A DNA stretch of 64,000 nt. Origin: Rhabdornis inornatus. Taxonomy: Eukaryota > Chordata > Aves > Passeriformes > Rhabdornithidae. Made by a program: the position numbers and the translations under genes. The notes under the pieces were generated by a model. The model was not told the origin of the DNA, did not search any database, and was given only the letters and a program-made list of their open reading frames with translations. The stretch lies in NCBI GenBank assembly GCA_013397075.1, contig VWZS01000911.1, positions 355 through 64,354 of the forward strand. Reading direction: 5' to 3'. Below, piece by piece: positions 9,287 to 22,300 of the stretch. The first letter of the stretch is position 1. The number at the start of each line of letters is the position of its first letter.

Positions 9287-12200
9287 AACCTGATCTCCCC
9301 ACCAGGGATGGAGAATGAGCAACATCCCAGTAGGATTTACTCCAGCAGTTAGCTAATTTCACTCTCTCTTTCTCTTTGATCTTCAGCTACACATTGACTT
9401 TTGTCATGTAATAGTTCCTTAACCCTTGTGATGTCCATATTTGTAAGGCCTGAACTGAAAACAAAATAGGGTGATTTGGACCTCCTAGATTAATTTAAAG
9501 TGTGAATGTGAGGACCAAAAGAAAATACTTATTTTTTTTGCTTAATATTAACCAAATGAGCTCTGCTAGTGTATGGGATGGGTTAAATAGAACTACTGTA
9601 CTTCCAGCTACCTAAAGAGATATGAACAAATTCTGCTTCTGAAGCACATCATGATGAATAATTTAGGGACTCTGGGGCTGCACACTGTACATAAAGGTAT
9701 TACAAGGCGTAATATATCATTAGCATGTATAGAGAGTCTCTGTAATTTGAGATAGAAAATATATACAGTATTCTAGCAGGAAATAATGTGTGCTTCATGA
9801 AAATTTTCTTTCTGAGAATGTGTGTTTGTCAAAATGAGAGATCAAAACTCATTTGTGTTTCAGTAAAATTAATGGAGCCCATCACTAGGACTTAAGAAAG
9901 CAGCTCCTGATGCTCTGATGGTGTAGTGGTCATAAATAAGCTGGATCAATTTCCCCACAGAACATCCAGACAGGCAGAACAAGTCTGCATTGCAGCACCT
10001 GGCAGCCTGGAGTATGCTGGGCATGCTGGAGCCAAGGGGCCTGGCAGCAGCTCTGCTCTGATTCTGTGAGATGTGCATGCACACATTGCACGTGGGATGC
10101 AGCTCTTAATGCACAGAGCTGCACAGCTTGGGGCCTGAGCAGCATCAGCTACTCTGCCACAGCCCACTGCGGGTGTGCTGGGCACAGCTTGCTGTAACTT
10201 GGAGTGTTTTTGGGCCATGCTGCTTATGGCTTCATTATTTTAAACAAATATTCGCTTGAAAATATTTGTATCTGTTGATAGGCAAATCAGTTTTGTGTTC
10301 CTTAGTGCTTGTTGCTTATAAGAGTGTTATGCTAAGGTTTTTAGTAGGGGTTGGGAAGATGAGTCAAGATTTTTCATGAGGGAAGGTCAAGACACATGAT
10401 TCATCCATCTCATGTGAAATATTGAGTGAAAATGCATATGATATACCAGGTAGGAAGAACATCTCATTTGTTTAACTCCCTGGGAATAAACCATTCACTA
10501 ACGCTTCTGACCTTCATCAGTCAAAACTAAACTTCCATCCTGAGCTGGTTCTCGCCTTATGGCCTTTCTATTCATTGATGTATGCTGGATTTGACTTCAA
10601 AGCATCTTTATGCACACTGCATTATTTAATGTTACTGAGTTCCATTAGGATTCTAATGAATACTGTAAAATCACCTGTAAAATGGTGTTGGTCCTGAAAG
10701 TTATTGCAAGCAGTCAAAATATTAAACTTAGTGCCACTCAGTTCTGGTGCCAGTTTCAAATCTTTGATGCTTTTAATGGTGAATATTAGAAAAACTGGAT
10801 GTATGTACATTCATAGCTATCTTTGTGAAATCCCCTTGTCCGCCTATGCAATGAACTGACTAGAAGCAATGCAATTCCACTGGTAACCTGGACTTATTGC
10901 TCCTTCTCATGTCACTGCTCTAAATAGAGAACTTCACTCAAATGAAAAGGATAATCTAGGATTTCTGTGCAAAACACTGTATAAATATCTGTTTAATAAC
11001 CTGCTGAGGGAAGGCATTGGCTGCTTTGTGCTATCTCTGTTGAATGGCACTGGGCTTTTCATTTTGTCTGACAAAGTTGCTGTGGAAAAAGTTTGGCACA
11101 CCTTTGCCTCATCCTCCAGAAGGGTATCTACTTGTTTCAGTGGTGTGGTAAGACTAGGACAGGAGCTCAGGCATGACTTTCCCCCCCATGAGTGGTGAAC
11201 ACATTTACTGAACACACTTTTATATCAGGATGCCCTAAGAAAGCAGGAACAGCACCAGAGCTGCTGAACAACTCTTTCAGTTCTAGGTAATTTCCAGCCA
11301 GAGGATGACTTGGCTATGTTTCTGTTCAGCAATGTGTGTCTTTGAGCTTGTCTGTGCCTTGTAAAAAGAATGAGAGACTGGCTGAAAAGTGCAGCTTTAT
11401 GGAGATTGCATTTGGTGAAAAGATTAGTCCCTAACTTATCGGGTAATTTTTCTTTACTAAGATCATTTAAGCATTTTTGTAGTGTTTAGATTTGGGGAAT
11501 GGGATTCATGAGGGCAATTGGGTGTCACTAAACCAAGAGATGCCTCCAAAACCATTCTTCTCCCTTGTGTTGAATTATGGTACGAAATGGAGCAGTTTAA
11601 CAGAAGAGGTCAGGAGTGATTAGATCTCTGTAGCCCAGAGTTTGGGGCAAACTCTTTGGAATTGAACAGCTGAAGTTCATATTCACACTCCAGGGCAGAC
11701 AGATTGTACTGTGGTTCCTGGTATAATTTGTGCATGAATTATGGGAATGATAGGATGTTGAGGGGCTGAAAAGAGAGGGAGAGAGGGTAAGCATCTCTTT
11801 TCTTCCTTTTCCTTGTAAATCCCTGCATGGACTCTTTTGTAATTTTTCTCTTTAAAAAATCTGCAAATGGAAATTTTTTAATTTGGGTAAAAATAGGTAC
11901 TGTGTTGGTACTTTTCACTTCTTTTTTCATCAGTTTGTCACTGATGACTAAGTGATGGAGTTCTGGAAAGTGTGGTTTTGGTTCAGCTTTAGAAACTCAT
12001 GCAAGGTTTCCTCTTAAGCAGGTAACATCAAGGTGTAATTTATTTCTGTCCCCGGGTTTCATTTGCCCATCTGTCTTATCTGTTTAGCCTCTATCATTGC
12101 AGAAATGATTTTTTTCCAAACATTGGACATGCCAGAATTTCTACTTGTGTTTTAGACTGAAAGCCTATGACATCTGCAAATTAGAGCTGGCAATAGGAGA

Positions 12201-15200
12201 GAATGAATTCAAATGAAAGTCTCTCTGTGGCTGATGTAAGTCACAGTATATATCTTATACCCATCTGAGGTAGTTGCACTTTTGATTTTATGGTAATTCT
12301 AATTTTAATCTGAGTTCTTATCAGTCAGTGTTGTAACTATTTCTAATTGTTCCAGACTCGCAGTGGTTGTTATAAACTGTACTCCATAGAATATTCTCAA
12401 CCCTAGAGCACTAGCAAACTACCAGAAGATCAAAATAGGTATACACAAAAAAAGTCAGTTTTCCATACAATTGGCATTAGTTTTATCATTATTTGATGCA
12501 TATGAGAATGGCATTCATAATTATACAACCAACTGATCATTTGCAGACACAGAAATGCAGTTTGATGAATATACAAACAAAGGAGAAATGCAGATTGTGT
12601 TTTCCTGTGTGCATATGTTGCTGTCTGTGAATCTGTTTCCTGGGATTTGAGTCCTCACTCTCTGGGGTGCTGAGGTTAAAGAGCAGTCCCTGGGCTTGGC
12701 TTCATAGTTGGAATTCCCAGATGGCTTTTTGTGCTCGAGCATCAATTCAATGAAAAAGATGGTGTAACATCCCTGATTTTTTTGAACTGAATGCAAAACA
12801 AATCAAGCATATTTACCAGCCCAAACCTCTGCCTTGGTTTGCAAATAATTAGGTTTGCAAATTTTCATAGATCTATTTTTAGATGTAGCTGGAAAAGATG
12901 TTAAGCATAGCAGTGTCTTTACACTGCACAGTAGGAATGGGTCACTCACAAGATGTCCTATCTAAACAGTTTGGTTAGCAGGACTTTATTACAGATTTTG
13001 GAGGGAAGAAAAAAGAATTTCTGTGTCTTATAAATACTGGAAAGATAAATTACCTTGGCTCTTATCAGTACTTTTTATTCTAGTCTAATATTTCTGTTAT
13101 CATAATTAATTCATTCTGTGCTTACGGGAGACTTATCAAGATGCAGTCTTTTCACTTCTCTGTCTTCTCTTTTCTGAGTTAAACACCAGACTGATTCTCC
13201 TCTCCTCTGTTTTCTTTCAGTGCCTCTTCCCATCCTGCTTGACCAATTCAGGTTCTGTCAGCCTTCTTGACAGCCTGAGGTACTTGTGCTCTTTGCGATA
13301 TTTTAATGGGTTTAATTTCTGCTCACATTCAACAATTCATTAACTTTTAATTTTTTTTTTCAGATGTAAGCGTAGTGCTGTTTCTCCTTTTCTGTTTTCA
13401 TCTTGTCCTTAGCCTGGCTCTGATTCCACAAGTCAAAAGGCTTGTTAACATGCATGGTGTGTGGAACAAGGGGGGCTTTAACAGGTTACTGACCTGCTAA
13501 AATCAGTAAACTAGAGAGCATCAGCAGGTCCCTGCCAGGCAGTCACCTTTCTTTTGTCCCCTTTAGTCTTCTTAGACTGATTTTTGAAAAAGCAACACCA
13601 CTTTTTTTCATCCCTTCATTTATGACTCCACTCCTTTCCAGTTTTGATTTTATTTTGAATAGCAATTGGAAAAGAGTATTCAAGCTCATATTCAATGTCT
13701 AGGGATTTAGCAAAGTCATGCTAGGAACAGTTCAAGGTAGCTCTATAGGAATTTGGATTCAAATGATGCTGATGTATTTATCATTTATGTTGTGTGAGTA
13801 ATAGAAGGAAGACACTTTATTATGTAGGTGCTGGTATCTGAAATGGATTTACATGGATATTTTAGTAGATTAATGACAAGTTGTCAGATACTCATAGTTG
13901 TGTGGTTTTTAGTCCTACAACTGGGTGAATTCTGAGGTCTTGTTGACCTAAGCAGTAGCAAAAATTATATTCTGAAAACTGCACACTGTGGAACCTTATA
14001 TAGAAACACAGATGTCTGGATGGTGGCTTGACTAATGGGAATTATGTGATTCTTCAGATTCCTAGGATGCTTGATGGCATAGATCGCTGTTCTGTACCAA
14101 GAAATGGATGGTGCTGTCTACATCAATGTTACAATGACATTTAATGGTGGAGATGGTTGTACATTGGAAGCAGACATCCTGCTCATCTCGTTTTGACTTG
14201 TTGAAGAACGAGGCAGTCTGCTTATATATGAGAAGTTTTGAGGTTATTTCCTTAAAATCTTTAATTACAGAGGAGACGCCTTAAGTAACAACATCTGAGA
14301 TTTGTCCCCCTGAGAGCCTGAGGAGACCAGCAGCTTTGCAAGTGGGAGATGAGGCAGGTGAAGAAAATGCAATGACAGTGTAGGAGATAGCAAGGCAAAT
14401 GTAGGGTGCCTCTACAGCCCAACATAACTTCCTGTTGCAGAAGGCTAATTCAGCTTTGCATCTCCTTGGAGGTCCATGGTGAAGTGGTGAATTCCTGTGT
14501 AACTCTCTGTATGACAGAGATCAAGAATTAAGAGCAAGGGTAGCTGCTGGGACTTCTCTGGGTTTTGCAGACTGTTGCAATGCAGCCAGAAAATAAAAGC
14601 CTGTCTGAGCAGCTGGATGAGGTCTTCAGGAATTCCTCATTATCCCTCTGAAATTGTAGTCATTCTTTTGTATGTAGACATAATGTTCTATCTGTAATTT
14701 CACCAACATGGGAGGGAGCATGTCCTGGTGTTATTCTGCTTGTGCACTTTGTGTTGCTGTAAAAACAGATTGCTGCTGATAATAAATATTTCATTTTGTT
14801 AAGACAAATTTAAACAATATCAGAAAAGGTCACTCTTTTTGAGATTATATCTGAAACACGTGCTTCCAGTTTTAACAAACTTTTCCTATTTAAGTAAAAA
14901 GTTATTTTTTGCACAGATCAGAGGACATTATGAAAAATGTTGATGATTACTTATTTCAAGTGGCAGGAGTGTTGTGACTCATTCTTTCATGGGCATCATT
15001 CTCTACATTTGTAATGGATTTTGAAAATTTGAGCTGGCTTCTGCCAACAAATGAAATATTAATGAATGCAGCATTGCATAATACAGTTTTGGCATAGCGT
15101 AATTTTTCCAAGGAAATGAAATGACCACCTGTTAAAAATAAACTAATTTTGCAGCCTTATTTTGCTGTGAAGCAAAAGGTATTTGGGTGAAATCTTGAAT

Positions 15201-18200
15201 ATATGTGCGTTGGTGTATTTGTTATATACAGAGGCTCTGCAGCTTTGATGCATCAGATGAAACTCCTAAAGGTGGATTAAATGGTTTATTACATGACTGC
15301 TGCATTAGTTGTAGTCACTTAATCATACTTTTGAGTGTGGAACAGTTCCAGATCTGTTTAAAAGTATACACCACACAAGCAAGGGAGTCAGCATGCAGGA
15401 CAGTGGAAAATCAGGAGTTCATCAGCACACATAAGTAAACATTTTCTGAAAAAAATTACATAGAAATTTTTTCCAGATAGCAGAAAGAGATGCTTGACTG
15501 GTCCCCAGCACTTGTCAATCAATCCATGAATCAACCAAATTGTACTTTCAGTATGGATTAAATTTAATCCATCCTTGGTTTACTGCCTAACCCTTGAAAT
15601 GACAACATTTTTGTTTGTTGTTACCTAAGGCTGTAAGTAGGGATTTGGGTCAAGGCATTCAGCAACAACTTGGGGAAAACAACTGGATTTTCTACAGTCA
15701 AGGGAAGGGTAATAAATAATAGCAAAGCCCATTAATCCTCTTTTCCATTAGTGGCAATGTCAAATAAAGCTGCTTAGTGACTCTTGAGGAATGCTGCATG
15801 GATGATTTATTGCACGTGTAGTTTTAGATGTTAAGTGTAATTCTGAAATGTGGTACCTCTACAGACTCACCAAGAGATACAGTAGAATAGCAGATGAATT
15901 ACAGTACCATATGATGGACAATTTCTGTATGTCTTTTCGGCTGATTTCCCAGCATTTTCAGTTAGTTCTGGCTCCTTGGAGTGGATATAAGCCTCATTTG
16001 CTGCAGAGGCTGACAGGACACTTTGCGGTAACTGGTGAAATTAGAAAACCCCTGTCTTTGACGATGCACTTGGAGAATGGGTTTCATTTGGTTACTTTTC
16101 TGCTGCCTGCTTCCTGTTTGACATATGACTATTTATAAGAATGAGCTATTAATAAATTGTCTACTCTGCATTACAGATGCAAAGAGTAGTTATAGTTTTA
16201 TAAACATTTTTAATAGTGGGGATTCATTTTAATGGTGTATAAGGAGGAATATTTACCCTGTGTTGAAGAGCAAGCTAATAATGAATGAACTCTAAACTTC
16301 CATCTCCATTGCAATATCCCTACTGATTTAAAAATGCCAAATGCTTTATGCCAGGACGTGACTGTTCCTCAAGTTCTCCTTAAAAGCATTGCTGTTCCTG
16401 ATCCCAGCTGCATTTGCTTCTGGGAGAGGACTCAACTACTTTTTTATTCTGCTGGAAATTCACTGTGCAGAACAGGAATGTGATGGAGCCATGAGTGTAG
16501 TGCACCTGCAGGCCAGGTGCAGGCACTCGACAGCAGCATGACGCAACCCTCCATCCTCCCAGCCTGGCTTTCAGCTGGATTTGCCTTATGCTTGACAAAG
16601 AAATAATCTGCTAGGTTCTAGACAAATACATCTGCCTAACACTTATTTACTACATGCTTATTTAAAGCTTTAAGATACATTTATGCATCATTGTGGTTTG
16701 CTTAGATCTGCACTGTGATTGTGCTTTGGCAATCACTTTAGAACTGTGCGATGCAAGGCAATTGAGGAAGAGCACACAGAAATTATTCCAAAAGTAATTC
16801 TTTTCAAAAAGTGCTGTTAAGCAGGTTAGTCAGAACTGTGAGTCACTCCAATTGAGTCATGCTTACTTTTTGGTGGCTATAGATTATCTGGTTTTCCTGT
16901 TTCTCCACGCAGCTATGAGTAATGCTGTGGTAAGAACTGTACTGCTTTGGAGAATGGCTTTTCCCTGCTTTGCCTGAGCACATTTACACGTTGGACAGTT
17001 TATAAAGTAATTTTTTGGCCCATTCTCTCAAAACACTTGAGTGGCTGGTCACATGATACAAGTGATGTAAAATCTGCCAAGTGTTGCATTGAGGGCAGAA
17101 AAAAGAGCAAGGGCCCTCTCTACCAACCCTTCTAGGTTGGTATATATAATAGGCACCACTTCTGTGGGGTTAGGAGGAAATACTGAGGGTTAGCTGGGTT
17201 GGCATTATCCCTTTTGCACCCCCAGGAGCTGAGACACGAACTTTGGGGTAGTTAATCAGAGCAGAGAAGACCTGTGAGGAACAGAAAAACGAGGGGGTGG
17301 GAGAGAAGAGCAAATATGCCCTGAGACGGTAACTAGGTTGGTGCCTTAATAACTGTTGGAGCTGAGTTTGGGTGTGTTGGAGGATTTTTTTTCTATATTT
17401 GCAGTGAGCATGCATCAACATAGCTGTAGTGTTAGGCATAATCCTGGAGCCTTTACAACCATCATCCTAGACACTGAATTAGCAGTGTATGTATTGGCCA
17501 AGGGTTTTCAGCTTGGTGGCTACCTAAAATTAGTCTGAAACTGTGTAGGTGCTTAAATGTGGGTTCGAGAGCCTGGATTTGGGTTAGAGAGTGTAGGCTG
17601 TACCTCTTCAAGCTTCAGCAAAGAGAGGGAAGATGCTGTAGTTCTGAATATTCCTGAATATGCCTACATTTAGACTAAAGTATTCATTGCTCTTTTTTAA
17701 TAAGTACTGTCAGCATTTTTGTTAATATAAAGGCAAGATATATTTTCCTTGTAATCTTAAAAAAATGTATTACAGTCATGTTTTAAAGGATTAGCTATTA
17801 TTTTTCACTGGCTCTGCTTCTGAGAATTTTTATAAAGTCTCTACTTCTCTCTAAAAATGGATAGCTCACCTAGAGAGAGAACTTTTTTCTGTGATTGGTA
17901 TCTTTCTGATTGATGCTGCTAGATGGAAAATACTATCAAAATTAGAACGAAAATGTCTTTCTTTTATTTACAACTCTCTGAGTAGTGTAAAACCAAAACC
18001 AATTTTCTCTAGTTTATCAAAGGGTCAGGGGACTTAAAACTTGGAATAGAGAATGTGATCATGTCATTAAGAACACTTGATATACTTTACAACAAAGGAT
18101 TTAAATGCTTCAAAAGGGAGAAGTAATTTACACTGCCCCTTTGCAATAGATAGCAAAGTGGTAAAGCTGCTTTCTGCATAAATTTCTCTTCCTACATGGT

Positions 18201-19304
18201 TCTGTTCCCTTTCAGCAGATCCATAAAGGAAATATCCAAGTCATAAATAGTTTGCATTGGAACCAAATTTATGTGAAAGAGGTCATTTGTTCAGTGTCAG
18301 CAGCTGTTGTAAAGTTGCGCAAGGTCTTCCCAGAGAAAATTCTTGCTTTCAGATTCTTTTTGAACCTTAAAAGCTGTTGCAAACATGGGATGAGAACATA
18401 TTCAAACAAATAACGTACTGAAAAGGAGAATAGAGAATGCATAACTGAAGGGCTGAGTGCTGCCCTCTGTGTGCTACAGCACTTTAGAGCTGATTGTGGA
18501 GACCCCTGTGAGATGCTCCAAGCCAGAAGGAGAAGAAAGCTCTTCTGCAAAACCTTGTTCAGTGAGGTTTGTCCTTTCCTCCTCGTAAGAGTTGGGAAAC
18601 ACTACTAAACTTGTCCCTATGAAGATAATTGGCTGTTGTTAGAACCTTTCTGTGGTGCCATGGATGGTAAACCACCTGTGGCCTGGCTATGTCAGGACTC
18701 ACATCCTGGTATCTGGGGCAAGAGGCTCTATTCCCTAAGGAAAGGAGATGTCCCAGTGGCCCTGGCATGGGACATGTCTGCACACAGGCTTGGGCTCAGT
18801 GATATCTCAGGACACTCCTGAGCAAGGCAGCCAAGCCAGCCCACAAGATAAACACACACACATGAAGCAGGAGGCAGTGCAGCAGAAGAATAAAAAGGCA
18901 AGAGCACAGATGGTGTGTGGTTGTGTGGATATTTCCTCAGCTTTGTAAAGAAATTAGGTCCCTGTTCCAGTGACTGGCACAGATTCGTCTACTTCCCCAA
19001 GTACCACTGTACAAAAGAAAATCCTTCTAAGTAATGAGAAAATAAATATGAATATGTGTATAAGACATTTATGCTTTATAACACATGCCACTTTCTTATA
19101 TTTTTGTAGGGTTCTGATTTTATGCCACAAAGTTGAATATTACGTAACAGGATTGTATTATTTAGTTTCTGTAGAGTATTATGACCAGTCCTGACTGTTT
19201 TACTGTGTTGCAAGACACAGTGTGCTGAGAATGTACATTTGGGTGAAAAGCAGTTTCCTCTGTCTTTCCCTCAATACAAAAGAAAAAAAATACTTTGCTT
19301 ACTG

Positions 19305-19352
19305 GGGAAAAAAAACAAACCAACCCAAAACCAAATCAAACAAAACCAAAGC
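19305..19352. repeat. C/A-rich low-complexity run
   Basis: The plus strand is nearly all A and C (AACCAAACC-like units); it is simple sequence without visible function. Confidence 0.6.
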
Positions 19353-22300
19353 AACTGAAAATGTATTGAAAGTTAGAAACAATCTCAGACTTTAGGAGAG
19401 CAAAGTTATATCTATGCTGAGAAGCTGTGAATTGTCCTGGTAAATTAAAATAGTGCATGGTAGGACACAAACACAGATCATGACCCTGGATAGAAATAGA
19501 AGCCAAATAGAGGAGGACTACTTGCTAGAAGAAGAAATTAAAACAGCAAGGTAGAAGCTGAGCAAGAATTGACCACTGACAGTGGCTGCTCATATTTGGT
19601 GGCTTTATTCACACTACTTTGGTGAGATACAAGCGCAGGGGAATATGGTATAACTGATGAGATGTTTCTGATGTCAGTGGATCATGATATTAAAAAATTT
19701 AATGGCCTGAACCAGTAGGTTTCAAATGTCACTGGCTACACATTTAGTGAATAGTAATTCAAAAAACAACTTGGAAAAAAAATCTAGGATTTGTTACCAT
19801 GTAGTTTTCATGGCAAAAATGAGAATGGGCAACTGGAGCTTTATAAACCCCCACAAAATTGGATGAGTTAATGCCCAGAAGACCTCCCTTGGCTGCCCAT
19901 AACTATGTTTTACATTGGTACCATTTGCTTATATTTGCTGGATTTATTCTGGATTTTGCTTGTGCTTTCCTATTATAATCCCCAATGTGAGTTTTCTCTC
20001 TTTTGTCCACTACATTATTTTCTTTTCTGACATGTGGACAGCTTTTTATTTCTATGAGATTAAGATGGCTGGGAAGAAATACTATGTCTGAATTGTCAGC
20101 CAGGAATAAGTTGACTAAATGCAGTTCTTTGTAAGATTTTTTCCATGGCTCAGAATGGGCTCCAGCGGGGCCTGTGAGAAATTGGAGCTGTCTTGGGTTT
20201 ATATTTATTGATGCATGTAGTAAGTTCAGAAAAGAGCATATAAATAGACACATTACATCAATTTTGACTTAATGACATCAACTTCTTCTCTGACCATACT
20301 AGGCCTTGAAATTAATAAGCACTTGGCAAAAGAGCAACGAGATTTATGTGTATAGATACTGACTGCGCTCTCTGTGGGATCTCGTGTCTTGTACGGTTGT
20401 ATCTGATGTGTGCAAATCGAGACTCCCTACTTTTCCCTGTTTTTGATGTAGGAAGGAATATTATCTTTAGATTTCCAGACATTTCAAGGGTTCAGAGTAA
20501 TGTGGAGTAAATCTTAATCCACTGCTAAATATATGTGTTGCTGTCTGTATTTCCTTTTGTTTCCAAAAGAAAAGCAGTTCTGGTTATTTATTATGACACG
20601 GGAGACTTAAGTTACAGGTTACACTTTTGTAACTGCATTTATTACTATTCTCTTTCAGAACTTCAGTCAGCATTCCTGGTGTTGCACAAACAGTAGTGAT
20701 TATTCAGAGTTCTCTGAATGTGATCTAAATGCATAAAGTAGTTGTTAAGTGGCATAAGCATCATATGAATGGTGTAGTTTTAAATTTCATGTCCTGGGTT
20801 AGTTTATACATTAATAGTTCATAATCTGTCTTTATCAGATTTTCCTGCAGTCCAACAAAAATAAAAAATAGGGAGTAAGCTCTTGAGAAAGAAAATAAAG
20901 AAAGAAAATATTCAGGGGCTTGAAGAGTCTGTATTCATACTCAAAATTCAGGCACATGTTGTCACAGGGATCAGTCCTACTGGGCTATAACTACTGTGGG
21001 CAACATCCTTGGGTGGTGTAATTAGCAAAGCTTTGCATACCCCCCTGGCACAGCTGCCCAGCCCTCTGAGAGCAGCCTGTGGGTGCTTTCTGGTGGTGGT
21101 CAGAGGGTAGAAATACCCAATCACAGGTTTTCTAAACTAGAAAGAGGCTTAGGGAGGATTCATGGTGAATCTGTTTTTTATGTTACCTGGCCTGTCCCTC
21201 AGATATTAGTAGGACTGATTAGTGAGTGTCAGGTTATACACAGTAATGCTTGGGGGGAAGGCCAGGTGTCCTCTGAAAACACATAATTGCTGATAATGAA
21301 ACTCTTCGACAATGCTGATTAAAGAGGTGCTTCTATATGTCACTGAGAATAAGCTCTGAAATTAGACAGCAATTGCTTTAGGTTGGTTTTGATACATGCC
21401 TTCTAGATTGGTATTGATTTTGTTTTATATCGTTCTGGCTTCTCTGCTACTGGGAAGGTAGAGCTACAGGTGATGAAAGGTAGTATGAACTGGTCTGCTA
21501 GTTACATAGAAGAGACTGGGCAAGATCTGCAAAGTACCTCATAGGTGAGTGCACTAGTACAGGCAGATGTGAAAAAAGACAAATACTGAAGCCTTTGAGG
21601 TATATAGTTCTGTGAATAGATGTTTGGAATGAACATAAACATAAAAATTAAAGATATGTGTGTATTTTTCCTCATCTTGCAATAATCAGAGGAAAAACTG
21701 GTTATGAATTAGTGCTGTGTTGAGCCTAGCCTGACTTTGGTGTAAACCTGCCGGAAATAGTTTTGTCATCTGTGATGGTATTAAATGATCTGCAGAGAAT
21801 CACTGCAGCTGAGTAATAGCTCAGTCAGTAGCACCACTTAGGCTGGTACAGCTGGGCTTATTATACAGCCCTGTGGGTGCTGGATAATGACTCTTGGGCA
21901 TCTCTACAGAGATTTTCAGCAGAGCTGATGTGACTTCATGAAACAACTTGTTCTTTAATAACAAAATTGGACGCATGGTTCTGTATTCCCAGCTTAGCAC
22001 TCTTCCTTGGACCAGAGGCCTGTATGAAATCAGCTGCTGCTATTTAAGCAGGGCACCAGTAGTGGTGTAGCCTTCCAGCAGAGCTTGGTGTGGGCTCCCT
22101 GCCCCAGAAATTCCCTGTGCTGGTGGCAGCTTTCCTGCTGCCACCACTGGTACTTGCTCAGGTATGTGCACCTGGGCTGCACATAATGTAATATAATCAA
22201 GTTATGTATTGTAATGTAATCAAGAAATGTAATCAAGTTATGGGACTGTAATGGTCCAAAATCTTCACAAAATTGTGTAGCGCCATGATATTTTTCCTTT

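Noticed and set aside
9869..10218. Overlapping antisense open frames in a GC-richer patch
   Set aside because: Three frames are open at once, which reflects base composition and not coding constraint; no motif is seen.
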